Source of the DNA: Apium graveolens
Lineage: Eukaryota > Streptophyta > Magnoliopsida > Apiales > Apiaceae
Reading direction: 5' to 3'
Assembly: GCF_009905375.1 (NCBI RefSeq)
Contig: NC_133650.1
Location: 67,821,648-67,885,647 of the forward strand
DNA length: 64,000 nucleotides
Part shown: positions 11,501 to 23,400 of the stretch, in pieces
How the letters are laid out: each line of letters starts with the position of its first letter
Position numbering within the stretch: the stretch's first letter is position 1
Notes under the pieces: model-generated
Told to the model about the DNA's origin: nothing
The model's database searches: none
Seen by the model: only the letters and a program-made list of their open reading frames with translations
Position numbers and translations under genes: made by a program

Positions 11501-13077
11501 ATAGCATTGATCTGATAAATGAAGCAGTAGCCAATCTAAAAGCAGCTGAAAAAAAGCAGTTGATTCCAATCAATTGGGAGAAAAATGATGAGGAAATTCA
11601 AAAGAAGTTTGGGCTAGCAAAGAAGCCAGAAAAGTCAGCCATTCATCACTCTCAAGTCAGGCAAATCTCTATGAATGAAATGAGCATGAACTATCTGGAA
11701 AAAGGACAACCATCCTGCATCAAATCTCCAAAGGCTGAAGTACTTTTGAAGCCAAGGGTGAATTATCCAAAAACCTCACTAAAGAACCCTTTGGACAAAG
11801 TGTATGAGACACCTAAGCCTGATGAGAAGATACTGTTGTCAAGATCCATTGCCTTCTACAAGGATCCAGCTGATTCAGCTTTAATAAGGAGAATAGCTAA
11901 AGTTTTCGGGAATGGTAAAGAAATTTGTGTGGTGGCTGGACATCCTCAATTTGTTGAAGCAAAGAGAGAAGAAATGGCAAGATTGAAGCAAAAAAAGAAG
12001 CAAGCTGCTCTAGATGCTAAAAAGGCTAAATAAAAGAAAGAGCAAGCTGCTATCTTGGCCAAGCTACAAGCTGTGAAACAAACACAACAAATTCCTACCC
12101 AGCCATCTGAAATCACTGAATCTCAATATCCAAAGAAGCAAGTTGAACCACAACAGAAGAAATCTCACAGATACAAGGAATTGGCCAAAAGAACCAAAAG
12201 GAAATTGAACTTTGTTGGTAAGGAATTGGAGGATCAGTCTCCCAAGGAATCCACTCTAACTACAACTCAAGCATCAAAACCCTCAGTGGTATTTGAAGAT
12301 ATTAAGGTGGTGGATCCTTACAGGAACATTCATGGTGAACCTATTGTGCCTAAGGATGAACCAATAGACTGGGAAAGTCTACCAATTCCTGACTTCAATT
12401 TTCCAATCCTTAACAAGCCAAAGAGAACAAAGTCAAGAGCAGTCAAGAAAGTGAAGTTGTCACCTCTCAAATCCAAATCTCTAATCAAAGCTCAATCCAA
12501 AGTCAACAAGGGAGATTATATGTACTTATGTGATATCAAGGAATTATCTGATCTAAACCTCTATCTAGATGAACTGGAAGAAGTTAGAGGGATTGATGCC
12601 TACAGGAATCTACCTGAAAGGTTAGTTTTCAAGTACAAGGGAGGAAAGGAGATTCAATGGCCACTTCACAGGATCCTTCAAGAAAGCCAATCTGTGCTGA
12701 TAAAGGTTTATTCATCATTCAATAAGAACTTTGGATTCAATGTAACTGCAAGAAGACTGGTTCTAAAGAAGATTGAAGAACTGAGGAGTATTAGAGCTAA
12801 AGATGCACTCCAAAAGACTCTAACTATTCCTTACACAAGAAGTAGAGTGCATCTAAGGCCCTACTGGCTGATGGAGTTCATGGATGACAAAGGAGTTAGA
12901 AGATTTTTCATATTAGAAGACCAATTGAGCATATCTAGCAATGAGATTCTTTTGGAGATGCAAGAAAAGCTAAATCTCTCAGAATCTGATGAACTGGAAT
13001 TCCACAAACAGCTCCAATATCAGATAGAAGAAAACAACAGAAAGCTTGGAAAGAGATCCAGACCTTCAAGGAACTAG
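8524..13077 (+). pseudogene. Element A envelope-like ORF (ORF3), broken
   Basis: A long third ORF beginning MAPVVKIMSQTGF lies in the position of the envelope-like gene of SIRE/Maximus copia elements. The first ~260 residues are globular (LRKEWSYLCDVVTKVF, VYYARFFMMLANHL); the rest is Ser/Thr/Lys-rich with predicted coiled coil around 10940-11400 and a second ordered segment at 12520-13060 (YLDELEEVRGIDAYRN, ARRLVLKKIEELRS). I see no signal peptide or clear membrane helix, so an envelope role is not supported by the sequence. Stops fall at 9706-9708, 10925-10927 and 12031-12033, with frame changes near 10440-10490 and 11400-11460. Function unknown; a nucleic-acid-binding or regulatory role is possible. 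Confidence 0.8.
10171..10290 (+). promoter_or_regulatory. CCGACGGAT motif cluster inside A envelope-like ORF
   Basis: Five copies lie in 120 bp. CCGACGGATAA (10213-10223) and TTATCCGTCGG (10236-10246) form a perfect 11-bp inverted repeat with a 12-base loop. The cluster sits in the low-complexity middle of the ORF, as in D at 54798-54915. Confidence 0.7.
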
Positions 13078-13251
13078 ATAAATCTGCTCAGGCTAGAGGA
13101 GCATCTTGAAAATGACTGTGAGTTAATCTTTGTGCATTTTGTTATTTGAAGCACTTTACAATTTTATCTACTCACTTTTAAAGTTGTATTTTTAGGGTGT
13201 TTTGTTATTATCAAGTTTCTTTTAATTTATGGCTATAATTCCAGTAGACAT

Positions 13252-13265
13252 AAATTGGGGGAGAT
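13252..13265 (+). other. Element A polypurine tract
   Basis: AAATTGGGGGAGAT ends directly at the 3' LTR start and would prime plus-strand DNA synthesis. The 174 bp between the env-like stop and this tract are AT-rich untranslated DNA. Confidence 0.85.
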
Positions 13266-13386
13266 TGTTGTGGATATGTTGTGAACTTGATGATTTCATT
13301 AACAAAATACCTTAGTAGATTTTACTTAGTGAAAAATGTAGCACTCGACGGATAAGGAATATAGTCCTGACGGATGACTCAATATA
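13266..13386 (+). repeat. Element A 3' LTR, first part
   Basis: The first 121 bp of the 3' LTR start TGTTGTGGATATG and stop at the insertion point of element B. The last five bases, ATATA (13382-13386), are the B target duplication. The LTR continues at 41088. Confidence 0.93.
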
Positions 13387-13998
13387 TGTTAGGTCACACA
13401 CACTGTAGAGGGGGTGAATACAGTGTAAAATACAATCAAATCGAACTTTTAATATTTCAAGTAACAGAAAACAAACTTTATTGAAACAATAAACTCTGTT
13501 ATAGTATGGAACTGTTACCTCTCAGTGATGAACAAATATCACGAGAGCTGCTAAGGTTACAATGAATAATCTTCTCGAATATGATAACACTTATAGTGTA
13601 AACCCTATGTCTGTGTTTATATACTACACAGTTACAAGATAATCGCTAATTGATATGAAATATAATTCTGCTTCCTAAAATATATCAATCAGATATCTTT
13701 TCTTCCAAGTATTCTATTTCATAGAATTCCTTCTTCATGCATATCTCTTCTTATGTTTATCTTGATCTTCTTTCCTTTAATCAGCTACTGTCCTTATCTG
13801 AACGTCCTTCAGCACTTAAGTTCTGATATCCATCTTCTGATGATAATCTCCTGATAATATAAGTATTGATATCCTTAAGTCCTGACTTCCAGTATAAGTA
13901 TTGATTCCCAGTTAAGTACTGATTTATCCAGTTAAGTAAGATCTGAAAAAACTAAACATAAATCATATTAGCCATGACATTATCAAATATATCTAACA
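13387..13998 (-). repeat. Element B 3' LTR
   Basis: 612 bp, the downstream LTR of a minus-strand element, nearly identical to 40469-41082. It contains AAGTTCTGAT at 13818 and several degenerate copies (AAGTCCTGACTT, AAGTACTGATT) within 13810-13945, the motif that recurs through B. Confidence 0.93.
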
Positions 13999-14010
13999 AT
14001 CTCCCCCAAC
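13999..14010 (-). other. Element B polypurine tract
   Basis: On the minus strand GTTGGGGGAGAT directly precedes the 3' LTR. About 190 bp of untranslated AT-rich sequence separates it from the envelope-like stop at 14204. Confidence 0.85.
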
Positions 14011-14203
14011 TTGTAAATTAGCAAAATATACAAGTTCTACAAATATTTGATGATGTCAAAAACATTAAGTACAAATGCATGAGAATTAGACTAGATAACT
14101 ACAACTTACAGTCCTTAAAGCTTTACCAATCTTTAATTTCTGATAACAACTTCAGTCTGTACAAACATCAGAATTTAAGCAGTTGTAGATCTTTGACTTG
14201 GCT

Positions 14204-16258
14204 TCATCTTCTGATCTCTCTGATGTCAGGAGTTGTTCTGAGATAGTTCTTCAACAAACATCTCTCAGCATATCTAAGTTCATCAATCATTCTCCTTTTA
14301 GCATCTTTAAGCTCTGCATTATCTTCACCAATTTGAAATATTGCAGCCCTGAGATCATTAATCTTTGCTTTTCTTATATCCTGATCCAGTATGATTAGAT
14401 AAGCTTTATCAGACTCAAGATTGAATTCCACAGCCCTGTACCCTAGAAAGGTAGTTATAATTTGAGCAGAATTGGGCTTCATTTCAACTATATCACCCTT
14501 GTGATCTCTGTACTTTGGAACATATGTGCTGTCAGACTTAACAGAATAAAGCCTTTTCTGTCTCTGAATCTGATCCTTCAAATAGTTTGCAGCAGTTCCT
14601 GTCAATCTGTCATCCACTTGAAGTAAGAATAGTACATGCTCCAATTCTTCAAAATACTTCAATGGAATGGCATTTTGCCTTATATGATAAACCCTACCAT
14701 CTGTCATGAAGTACAACAAGATGTATTCTTTCAAGTAGGTATGGTAAACCATTTGTACATATTCCAGTTGATTCAATCTCTCAGGAGTTGCTCCAATACC
14801 TGGTTCACTCAAGGATGTTGGATCATTGGTAGTGTTCTGTATTCTTCTTTCATCAGCACTTCCCAATCCAGTTTTATCCCTTGCTTCCTTTCCAGTAACT
14901 ACTCTAGCTTCAAAACCACTTGCAGCAGTCTTCAAAGGTTGAGTCTATTTTGCTTTAGTGAATCCTGGTAGGAGTGTCTTTGGTCTATCTTCTGATATCA
15001 AGTTAACTTGAGCTGTGTCAGAGATTACTTGCTTCTTTTGAATATCAGAACTTACAGTTTCTTGACTCTGAACAACTTGAGCCATGTCAGAGGTTGTTTT
15101 AAGAACTTTTCTTGAAGTCAGAGCAAGATCATCCTTTTCATCAGTGATTTCTTCATTCTCATGAGGCACATAAACCTTGATAGGTTCACCAACCTTTTCT
15201 TTACCCTTGGATCTTGGATCTATCTGCGGTTGTGATTTAGCCAATGTTGCTTCAGTACATGTCCTTTCTTTGATCACAATCCCTTTGAGTTTTGGAAGTG
15301 GCTTTTTACCAGAAGCTTCAGATTTAGATGTGACTTTCTCTGATTTATTCTCTGATTTAAGTCTGGCTTCTTCTTCCATTAAACTCTCCAAGTCCATTCC
15401 TGGATTTTCCTGAAGAAATAACTGTCTTGAGATTTCTTCATCAAGATCTAAAAGTTCATCAGAACTTATCCTTTTACCAGTAGCAGAACTTATTCTTTTC
15501 CCAGTATCAGAACTTGTCCTGTGACTTGTGATTTCAGCTTTTCTTGATGTGAAACCTCTACCTTGACTATGACCTCTACCCATTCCAGAGCTTCCTTGAT
15601 CATCCTTTTCATTATCCTTCCCTTTCAGTGTCTTGTCAGTCTTGCATTTGGACTTAATTACTGTCTCCCCCTTTTTGGCATCAGCAGGAAGTAGAAGAGA
15701 GACAAGCAATTCCACTGAGGCTTGGATTTCAGTAAGTTGAGATTGCTGAGAAGCTTGATTTGTCAGAATATCATTAATCTGAGCTTGTTGTTTCTCTTGA
15801 GTCTTCTCAATATAAGCTATCCTGTCAAAGGTAGGTTGGAAGAACTTTTTCTTATCAATCTTTTGAACTTGTTCCTGTTTGATGAATTCTTCCTGGATCT
15901 TGTGTAGCTTAGCATGAGTAGTTGAAAGAAGACCTTGTAGATGTTTAGTACTCAATGCAGTGACTCTAAGCTGGGTTTTGAAATCATCAGAATTTAACAG
16001 TTCATCAGCTTTAGTCAAGTGCTCAGCAAGATGCTTTTCATTTGGAACACAGGAAACTGAGTTCCATTCCTTAGTCCACTCCTGTCCTGCAGGAGTTTCA
16101 CTCCAAGGCACTGGTGCTTCTCTGGTAACAAACTTCTTAACAAGTTCAGACTTAAGAATAGTTTGTTGAGGAACATCTGCATTCGGAGCAGCATCACCAG
16201 TATCTCCAGCATTTGCAGCATCAGAACTTACAGAATCAGTATCTTCTAATAAAACAAC
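14204..16258 (-). pseudogene. Element B envelope-like ORF, C-terminal part
   Basis: This is the downstream part of the B third ORF, cut from its N-terminal part (30640-32299) by element C. The last bases 16254-16258 are the target duplication ACAAC. It encodes an acidic, Ser-rich linker with repeated SSD tripeptides, a coiled-coil-like segment near 15720-15960, a Lys/Ser-rich stretch, and a conserved tail (LNQLEYVQMVYHTYLKEYIL) at 14600-14800. An in-frame stop lies at 14945-14947. Copies of TATCAGAACTTA lie at about 15043, 15458, 15506 and 16219. The frame that appears to continue upstream to 16315 is just the LTR of C. Confidence 0.8.
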
Positions 16259-18303
16259 TGTAACACCCCCAGATCCGGGGTCGGGAATCCGGGTTGTCAC
16301 GGTCTTTCTTTCCACAATATCACTTTACTTAATTAATAATAAATAACCTCATACTGTGACCCCACACTAACACACACCACAACCCGTTATAGTCTCAGAG
16401 ATGAAATTGAAATAAGTACAAGTCTTTGAATCCACAATTTAAAATTTTTACAACCCAAAATGATTACTTGATAATTTACAGTTAATTTCCATTATCTGCC
16501 ACAAGTTATAATTATACATAATTTGATTCTCAAAAGTAGATGGTCTAAACTACAATGGATCTACCTCTGCAGCTATAGCAGCTACAATATCAGCGGGAAG
16601 ACGCGGGACGCTTCCCACGCGCTTGCGCTGGGTCTGCTGGAGTCTGGCCATCTCTCCTAACTGTTGTTGTGTGATGAAGAAATAAAGCAAGAGTGAGCCT
16701 TACAGCTCGCAAGATAATATGTATAGTGATAACAATAATATAAGTATCTAAATGGATACTTAATAGCATCTCTATCATATGCAAGATAATTACTTGCTAG
16801 ATATAAGTAAAAACAAGGAATGAAGCTACCAATACTTCACCACACTTATATCATATAAAGTTACTTGAACTGCCACCGTTCAAAGTATTATAAGTTTTAA
16901 GAAAAACATCCCATAGATGAGACCACAAGTTAAGACTTGAATAGATTCAATCTTTGAAATATTATTGAATGAAAAAGTTATGAGATACTTTATTTAGTCC
17001 TGATATATATATATATATCCACATATATATATCCCGAAAACATTTCCTGGAACCTCTGTTATGTGAAGTATGAACAGAGTTCGAAACATCCAATGAATTT
17101 TGGAAAGGAAAAGAATTTTGGCATAAACCCGATATCTTGCTGATCAGGCAAAGATACCCATAAGTAACCTTTTCTACTAGTAGATGGACGAATTCCCCAC
17201 TGGTCATCACCCTGGTCATAATTAAGACCTATGCTGGACTGCCACTCAGCCACTTATGCATTTGATGGACTCCCACTGAGCCACTTACACAATAATAGAC
17301 CGTACCCCGGCCTGTCGCTTATGCCGACTCAATGAGAGGGGCTTACTTCCCGAACGTTGGGCAAGTAATCAATTCATTTACCAAATCTGCAACCTTGTTG
17401 CGAATATAAAATACACCACAGAGCCGGATTCCCCAGGTTTTGAGCGAGTATTTAAATCCCCTTTAAAAAGGAAGATCTTAAATATAAAAATGAGTTTTGG
17501 GATCCGCTCTGACTTTTAAAAATCATTTTGAAGACTCGAAAACACTTTAAAGAGTGTTTGGAGTAAGGCTGATTTAATGAAGTAAATCAGTCCCCAGAAT
17601 ATTAGAAAATATCTGAATATTATTAATTAAATAATATTCCCATAAAGAATAATCTTTATAAAAATAATTGAAGTAGAAGTATTAACTTATACTTGAAACG
17701 AGTATTAAATAACCAAAGATATACTTATATGAAAGTATTATCTTTATTTGAATAATCGAAAATAAGTTTGATTATTGACACCTTATTCTTTAATAAAATA
17801 AAGAATATACCTCAGCAAATAATCGGAGTCATAGATCCTCAAATGAATATTCAAATAATATTCAATAAATAAAATAAGCTGAGTCATAATACCTCGAATG
17901 AATATTATAAATAATATTCATTAAATAAAATAATTACATCCTCAAATGAATATTCAAATAATATTCAATAAATAATATAAAAGAGTCATAAGCCCTCGAA
18001 TGAATATTCAATAATATTCAATAAATAATATAAAAGGAGTCATAAGTCCTCGAATGAATATTCAAATAATATTCAATAAATAATATAAAAGAGTCATAAG
18101 CCCTCGAATAAATATTCAATAATATTCAATAAATAATATAAAAGGAGTCATAAGTCCTCGAATGAATATTCAAATAATATTCAATAAATAATATAAAAGG
18201 AGTCATAAGTCCTCGAATAATATTCGAAATAATATTCAATAATAAAATAAAGTTTAAAGTTATCGAATAAACCTTATTCGATTAATAGTTTGGAAAACTA
18301 TAA

Positions 18304-18345
<42 letters not shown>

Positions 18346-20440
18346 ATATCCATATATACAAGATTACTCGGGATCCTCGACTCCCGGTTTTCGAAAATAT
18401 TTTCACCTTTGGGTCCCTATACTAAGGGTATATGCAAGATACCGCTATCCTCTAGCATAGGTATTATCAACTGAACCAACAGATATATATTTCAAGAATA
18501 TGAAACAGGCATGCATATATACCATATCACATGCTACAATATATATCGCAAGAATTTGCTAAATAACCAACATGCATCTATTGCAAGATAATGCATATAC
18601 AAGTGTATACATCACAACAACAGTATAACGGATAGAATACTTGCCTGAGCGACTTGGGGGTGAGAAAGGCTCGGGACGAGTCTGATAACCTATAAACAAC
18701 AAGTAAGTTGGAATCAAACCAAAATCACTTGTAAACCTATACTTTAACTAACTTAGACTCTAACGCTTGTTTTGCGCTCACCGATTCGCTTAAGTCACTC
18801 GGGTACCCTCGGCTCCACCATTTTTAATAATTTAACCTTTACGAGTTTTAAAGCGATTCCTTCGCGAATGTCTTACCAACTGCCTAACACACTTACCATA
18901 AATGTTTCATACATTAATTAACCCTTTTTGGTCTTTAACCTATGTTTCAAAGTAAGGCGAGGGAAAAAGTTTCGTTCGCGAAACGCCGTTACTTGAAACG
19001 GTCGTTTCTCCTAAACCGTGCATCGGAATCGAACGAACTACATATCAAAACGAAGCTCGTAACATGAGCTATCTAATCATGGCAGTGGTCATAATCTAGC
19101 AGGGGGTTCTCGGGTCCTAATGCTATGCACAAAAACAGTCCAAAGAAAATCGAACGTTACGACGGCTATGTTTACGCGATTTCCCATTTTTTAAACTACC
19201 CACAATCAACACAAACCATCCTCAAATCCAACACACAACAAACACCCATCCTTATCACATCATAACAACCCCAACCAATTCAATTTAACCATTCATACAT
19301 ATGCTTAAACTTTACTTTAATCATTCTTAAGTTTCTTTAAATCAAAACCACAAAATTACCATTTCATTTCACTACCATTCCAAATCTCAAACTCTAATCA
19401 TAACAACAACTACAATAACATCCTACTCATCAAAATCACCTTATAATATATATGAACCTAGGGTTTGAAAATGGTATACCTTCCTTGAAGTGGTGGGTTG
19501 AGCTAGGAAGCCTTAAGAAGCTTGGAGAAGCCTTAGGAAAGCTTGGATCTTCAAGAAAAACAAGAAAAAGTTCAAGTTAAAAACTTGAAAACACTATTCA
19601 TTGTCATCTTCTTTGATTAAATGGAGAAGCTAGAGAAAGAATTAGTGGCTTAAACTCATGATATAGCCATAACTAAGCATAAAGATGGTTAGGGAATTTT
19701 CTTACCAATTAAGGATGCTTGGATCTTGATTTTGGAAATTTTAGCTTTGAAAAAAAATGAAAAGCCGAGAGCTAGGTGATGAACAAATGCCTTGGCTGAT
19801 TTTTTGATTTTTGATGAAATGATTTGCTAGCTTGGTTGGCTTGGTTTTGCTTTTTAATTTAGTAAATTACTACCTTGCCCTTGAATTTGTGTGGTCCTTA
19901 ATCAACCACACCTCCCTTCTTCCCATGTCATGCTTACCTCATCCTCATGATGTCATCCTTCCTTCCTTGTCTTCTTTCTATTGGTTGGATGACATCACTC
20001 CCATTAATCCCTTTGATTAGCTTCCTAATCGTTTGCCTAATGACCGCTGATCTGTTGTACGGTTCGCTTAACTTTCGTTCTCGTTTATCGTTTGAAGGAT
20101 CATACCCGGGATCTTATTACTTAGGTTCCCTTAACCTTTCTCAATACGTTATATTCCTTTTTATGATCCTCTATTATAATCCTTTAATTTAAATCCTTTT
20201 TATCCTGTTACCTTATACTCAATTCTCTCCGTATCTTGTGGATTTCCGGGAAAAACCAAAGTGTTCGGAATTGGGTTCTGACGATATTTACATACACTTA
20301 TATACTTCATATAGTACTAATAAAATCCCAGAATATCCATAACAGAACCCCTATATAGTGTGGCGTGAAAAGTTTTCTCATTCAGCTAAAACACTATTCA
20401 CAAGGGTTACAAAAAGTTGAAAAATTTTGGGGTTATTACA
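16259..20440 (-). repeat. Element C 3' LTR (4182 bp)
   Basis: The downstream LTR of the minus-strand element is bounded by TGTAACACC and GGTTATTACA in plus orientation. No credible gene is seen; short frames of 60-85 codons occur identically in both LTRs and look like chance. It contains an 8-unit tandem array (17826-18253) and a long (AT)n run near 18306-18344. Confidence 0.95.
17826..18253 (-). repeat. Eight-unit ~54-bp tandem array in C 3' LTR
   Basis: Units start GAGTCATAAG(T/C)CCTCGAATG and end in ...AATAATATAAAAG. Most contain GAATATT-CAAAT-AATATTC, a 7-bp inverted repeat with a 5-base loop. The same array occupies 28037-28463 in the other LTR with only a base or so of difference. Confidence 0.88.
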
Positions 20441-20454
20441 GTCTCCCCTCCTTA
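20441..20454 (-). other. Element C polypurine tract
   Basis: On the minus strand AAGGAGGGGAGAC lies directly upstream of the 3' LTR and just after the gag-pol stop at 20474. Confidence 0.85.
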
Positions 20455-20473
20455 AAAGGATTCCGTCCCGGAA

Positions 20474-23400
20474 TCAAACAGAAAACAATTGGGGGTACTT
20501 TTCTAGCATTGCGCTCTCTAGTTCCCAAGTCGATTCTTCCACATTATGATTCTGCCATAGTACTCTGACTAGCTTGATCACTTTGTTCCGAAGCACCTGC
20601 TCCTTCTTATCCATAATCCTTACTGGCTTCTCCACGTAAGTTAGATCTGGCTGCATATCCACCTGCTCGTACTCCACTATGTGCCTGGCATCCCGATGAT
20701 ACCTCCTTAGCATTGACACATGGAACACATTATGAACTTGTTGCAAATTAGGGGGTAGGGCTAGCTCGTAAGCTAACTTTCCAATCCGTCTTAATATCTC
20801 AAAAGGTCCAATGTATCTTGGGCTTAGTTTTCCTTTCTTTCCGAACCTCATTAATCCCTTCCAAGGGGATACTTTCAACAGTACTAAGTCCCCTACTTCA
20901 TATTCCTTGTCCTTTCGGGCTAGGTCTGCATATTTCTTCTGTCTGTCTTGGGCTGCTACAAGTCGCCCTCTGATAAGATCCACTATATCTCTGGTCCTTT
21001 GGACCACTTCGGGTCCGAGCATCTTCCGCTCTCCTACTTCATCCCAGTATAAGGGAGATCGACACCTTCTTCCGTACAAGGCCTCATAAGGCGGCATCCC
21101 GATGCTAGCATGAAAGCTATTGTTATAAGAAAACTCGATCAACGGCAGGTGATCATCCCAACTTCCTTTAAGGTCTATTGCACAGACTCTCAACATATCC
21201 TCTAGTGTCTGGATGGTCCTTTCACTCTGTCCATCCGTCTGGGGATGGTACGCGGTACTCATATTTAACTTGGTCCCCGCACATTCCTGAAAGCTCCTCC
21301 AAAATCTGGAGTTGAACCTAGGGTCTCGGTCTGAGACAATGGACGCTGGGACTCCATGTCGTGTCACTATTTCCTTAAGGTAAATGTCCACCAGTCTATC
21401 GACTGTGTATCTCTCATTGATAGGAATGAAATGAGCTGACTTTGTCAATCGGTCTATAATTACCCAAATGGCGTCGTGATTGGCTTTCGTCCTTGGCAAG
21501 CCTACAACAAAATCCATCGCTATCTGTTCCCATTTCCATTCGGGAATCTCCAGGGGTCGCAAAAGTCCACTGGGTCTCTGGTGCTCTGCCTTTACTCTTT
21601 GGCAAGTCAAACACTTGTTTACCCATTCTGCTACGTCCCTCTTCATGTTGGGCCACCAGTAATATTCCTTCAAATCCCTATACATCTTGGTACTTCCCGG
21701 GTGAATGGAATACCTTGAACTATGGCTTTCATCCAAAATCTCATCTTTGAGTTCTTGAACATTCGGAACCCAAATTCGGTAGGAATACCTCATTATCCCT
21801 TTATCATCTTTCTCAGTATGGATCTCCTCTCCAGTCATTGACTTTCTGTCTTCATTCATTATTTTCTCTTGGCACAATCTGATCTTTTCCAATAATTCTG
21901 GCTGCATTGAGATCTCAAAAAGCTTTTCAGTTCCGGTTCCGGTTACCTTTACCTCTATTTCCATTTTCTCAAAATCCCTTATCAACTCTTCCGAGGTCGT
22001 TATCATTCTGAGTCTTTCCTTTCTACTAAGGGCATCAGCCACCACATTGGCTTTCCCTGGATGATAGAGAATCTCACAATCATAGTCCTTGATTAGTTCT
22101 AGCCATCTCCTCTGGCGCATGTTGAGCTCTTTCTGCGTAAATATGTACTTGAGGCTCTTATGGTCTGTGAAAATCTCGCACTTCTCTCCATACAAGTAGT
22201 GCCTCCAAATTTTTAAAGCAAATACTATTGCCGCGAGCTCAAGGTCATGAGTAGGATATCTAACCTCGTATTCCTTCAATTGTCTCGACGCATACGCAAT
22301 AACTCTACCGTGCTGCATAAGCACACATCCTAATCCTTTGTGCGATGCGTCACTATATATCACAAAATCTCCTTTTCCATCCGGCAATGCCAATACCGGA
22401 GCCGTTATCAACCTTTTCTTTAATTCCTGAAAACTGTTCTCGCATTTCTCCGTCCATTCAAACTTCTCTGTCTTACGAGTAAGTCGTGTCAAAGGGGCTG
22501 CGATCTTCGCAAAGTCCTGTACAAATCTACGATAATAGCCGGCCAATCCTATGAAACTCCTCACCTCCGTGGGTGTGGTTGGCCTTTCCCAATTTGAGAC
22601 CGCCTCTATCTTGGAGGGGTCGACCAATACTCCTTCTTTATTGATCACATGTCCTAAAAACTGTACTTCATTCCGCCAGAATTCACACTTCGAGAATTTG
22701 GCATATAACTGCTCCTCTCTGAGTATTCCTAGAGCTATCCTCAAATGCTCTGCATGTTCTGCCTCAGTCCTTGAGTAGATCAAAATATCATCGATAAAAA
22801 CTATCACACACTTGTCCAAGTACTTCTTAAATACTCTATTCATTAAATCCATGAAAGCTGCTGGGGCGTTGGTTAATCCAAAGGACATTACCAAGAACTC
22901 ATAATGCCCATACCTGGTACGGAACGCTGTCTTGGAAATATCTTCGGGCTTAATCTTTAGTTGGTGATATCCAGTTCTCAGGTCAATCTTGGAAAAATAA
23001 ACAGCATCCTTTAGCTGGTCGAACAGATCGTCTATTCTAGGTAATGGGTACCTGTTCTTTATGGTTAGCTTGTTCAACTCTCGATAGTCTATGCACAACC
23101 TCATGCTCCCATCTTTCTTCTTAACAAATAAAACTGGTGCTCCCCACGGAGACACACTGGGTCTTATCATACCCTTATCCAAGAGTTCCTGCAATTGGAT
23201 AGCTAATTCCTTCATTTCTAACGGGGCTAACCGGTAAGGTGCTTTTGAAACTGGCGCCGTCCCTGGGGCCAACTCAATAGCAAATTCAATCACTCTATCG
23301 GGTGGTAATCCCGGAAGGTCTTGGGGGAATACATCCTCAAATTCGTTGACTACTGGAATATCTTGTAAGTTGGGCACCTCCTTCTGCGTGTCCACCACAT

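Noticed and set aside
8524..13077. A true viral envelope glycoprotein in A, B or D
   Set aside because: No signal peptide, membrane helix or Cys pattern is visible; the name envelope-like rests on gene position only.
14945..16315. Apparent ORF starting MERKTVTTRIPDPG at 16315
   Set aside because: Its first 19 codons are the end of the C LTR; the real coding part is the interrupted B env-like ORF that begins at 32299.
16590..17253. Frames of 64-85 codons in the C LTRs, repeated at 26801-27464
   Set aside because: They are identical in both LTRs because the LTRs are copies; no domain, and the identity is not evidence for coding.
17826..18253. Regularly spaced repeats resembling a CRISPR array
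   Set aside because: Units are head-to-tail with no unique spacers, lie in a plant LTR and occur identically in both LTRs of C.
20811..21750. Several plus-strand frames of 80-92 codons
   Set aside because: They are antisense shadows of the intact C gag-pol.
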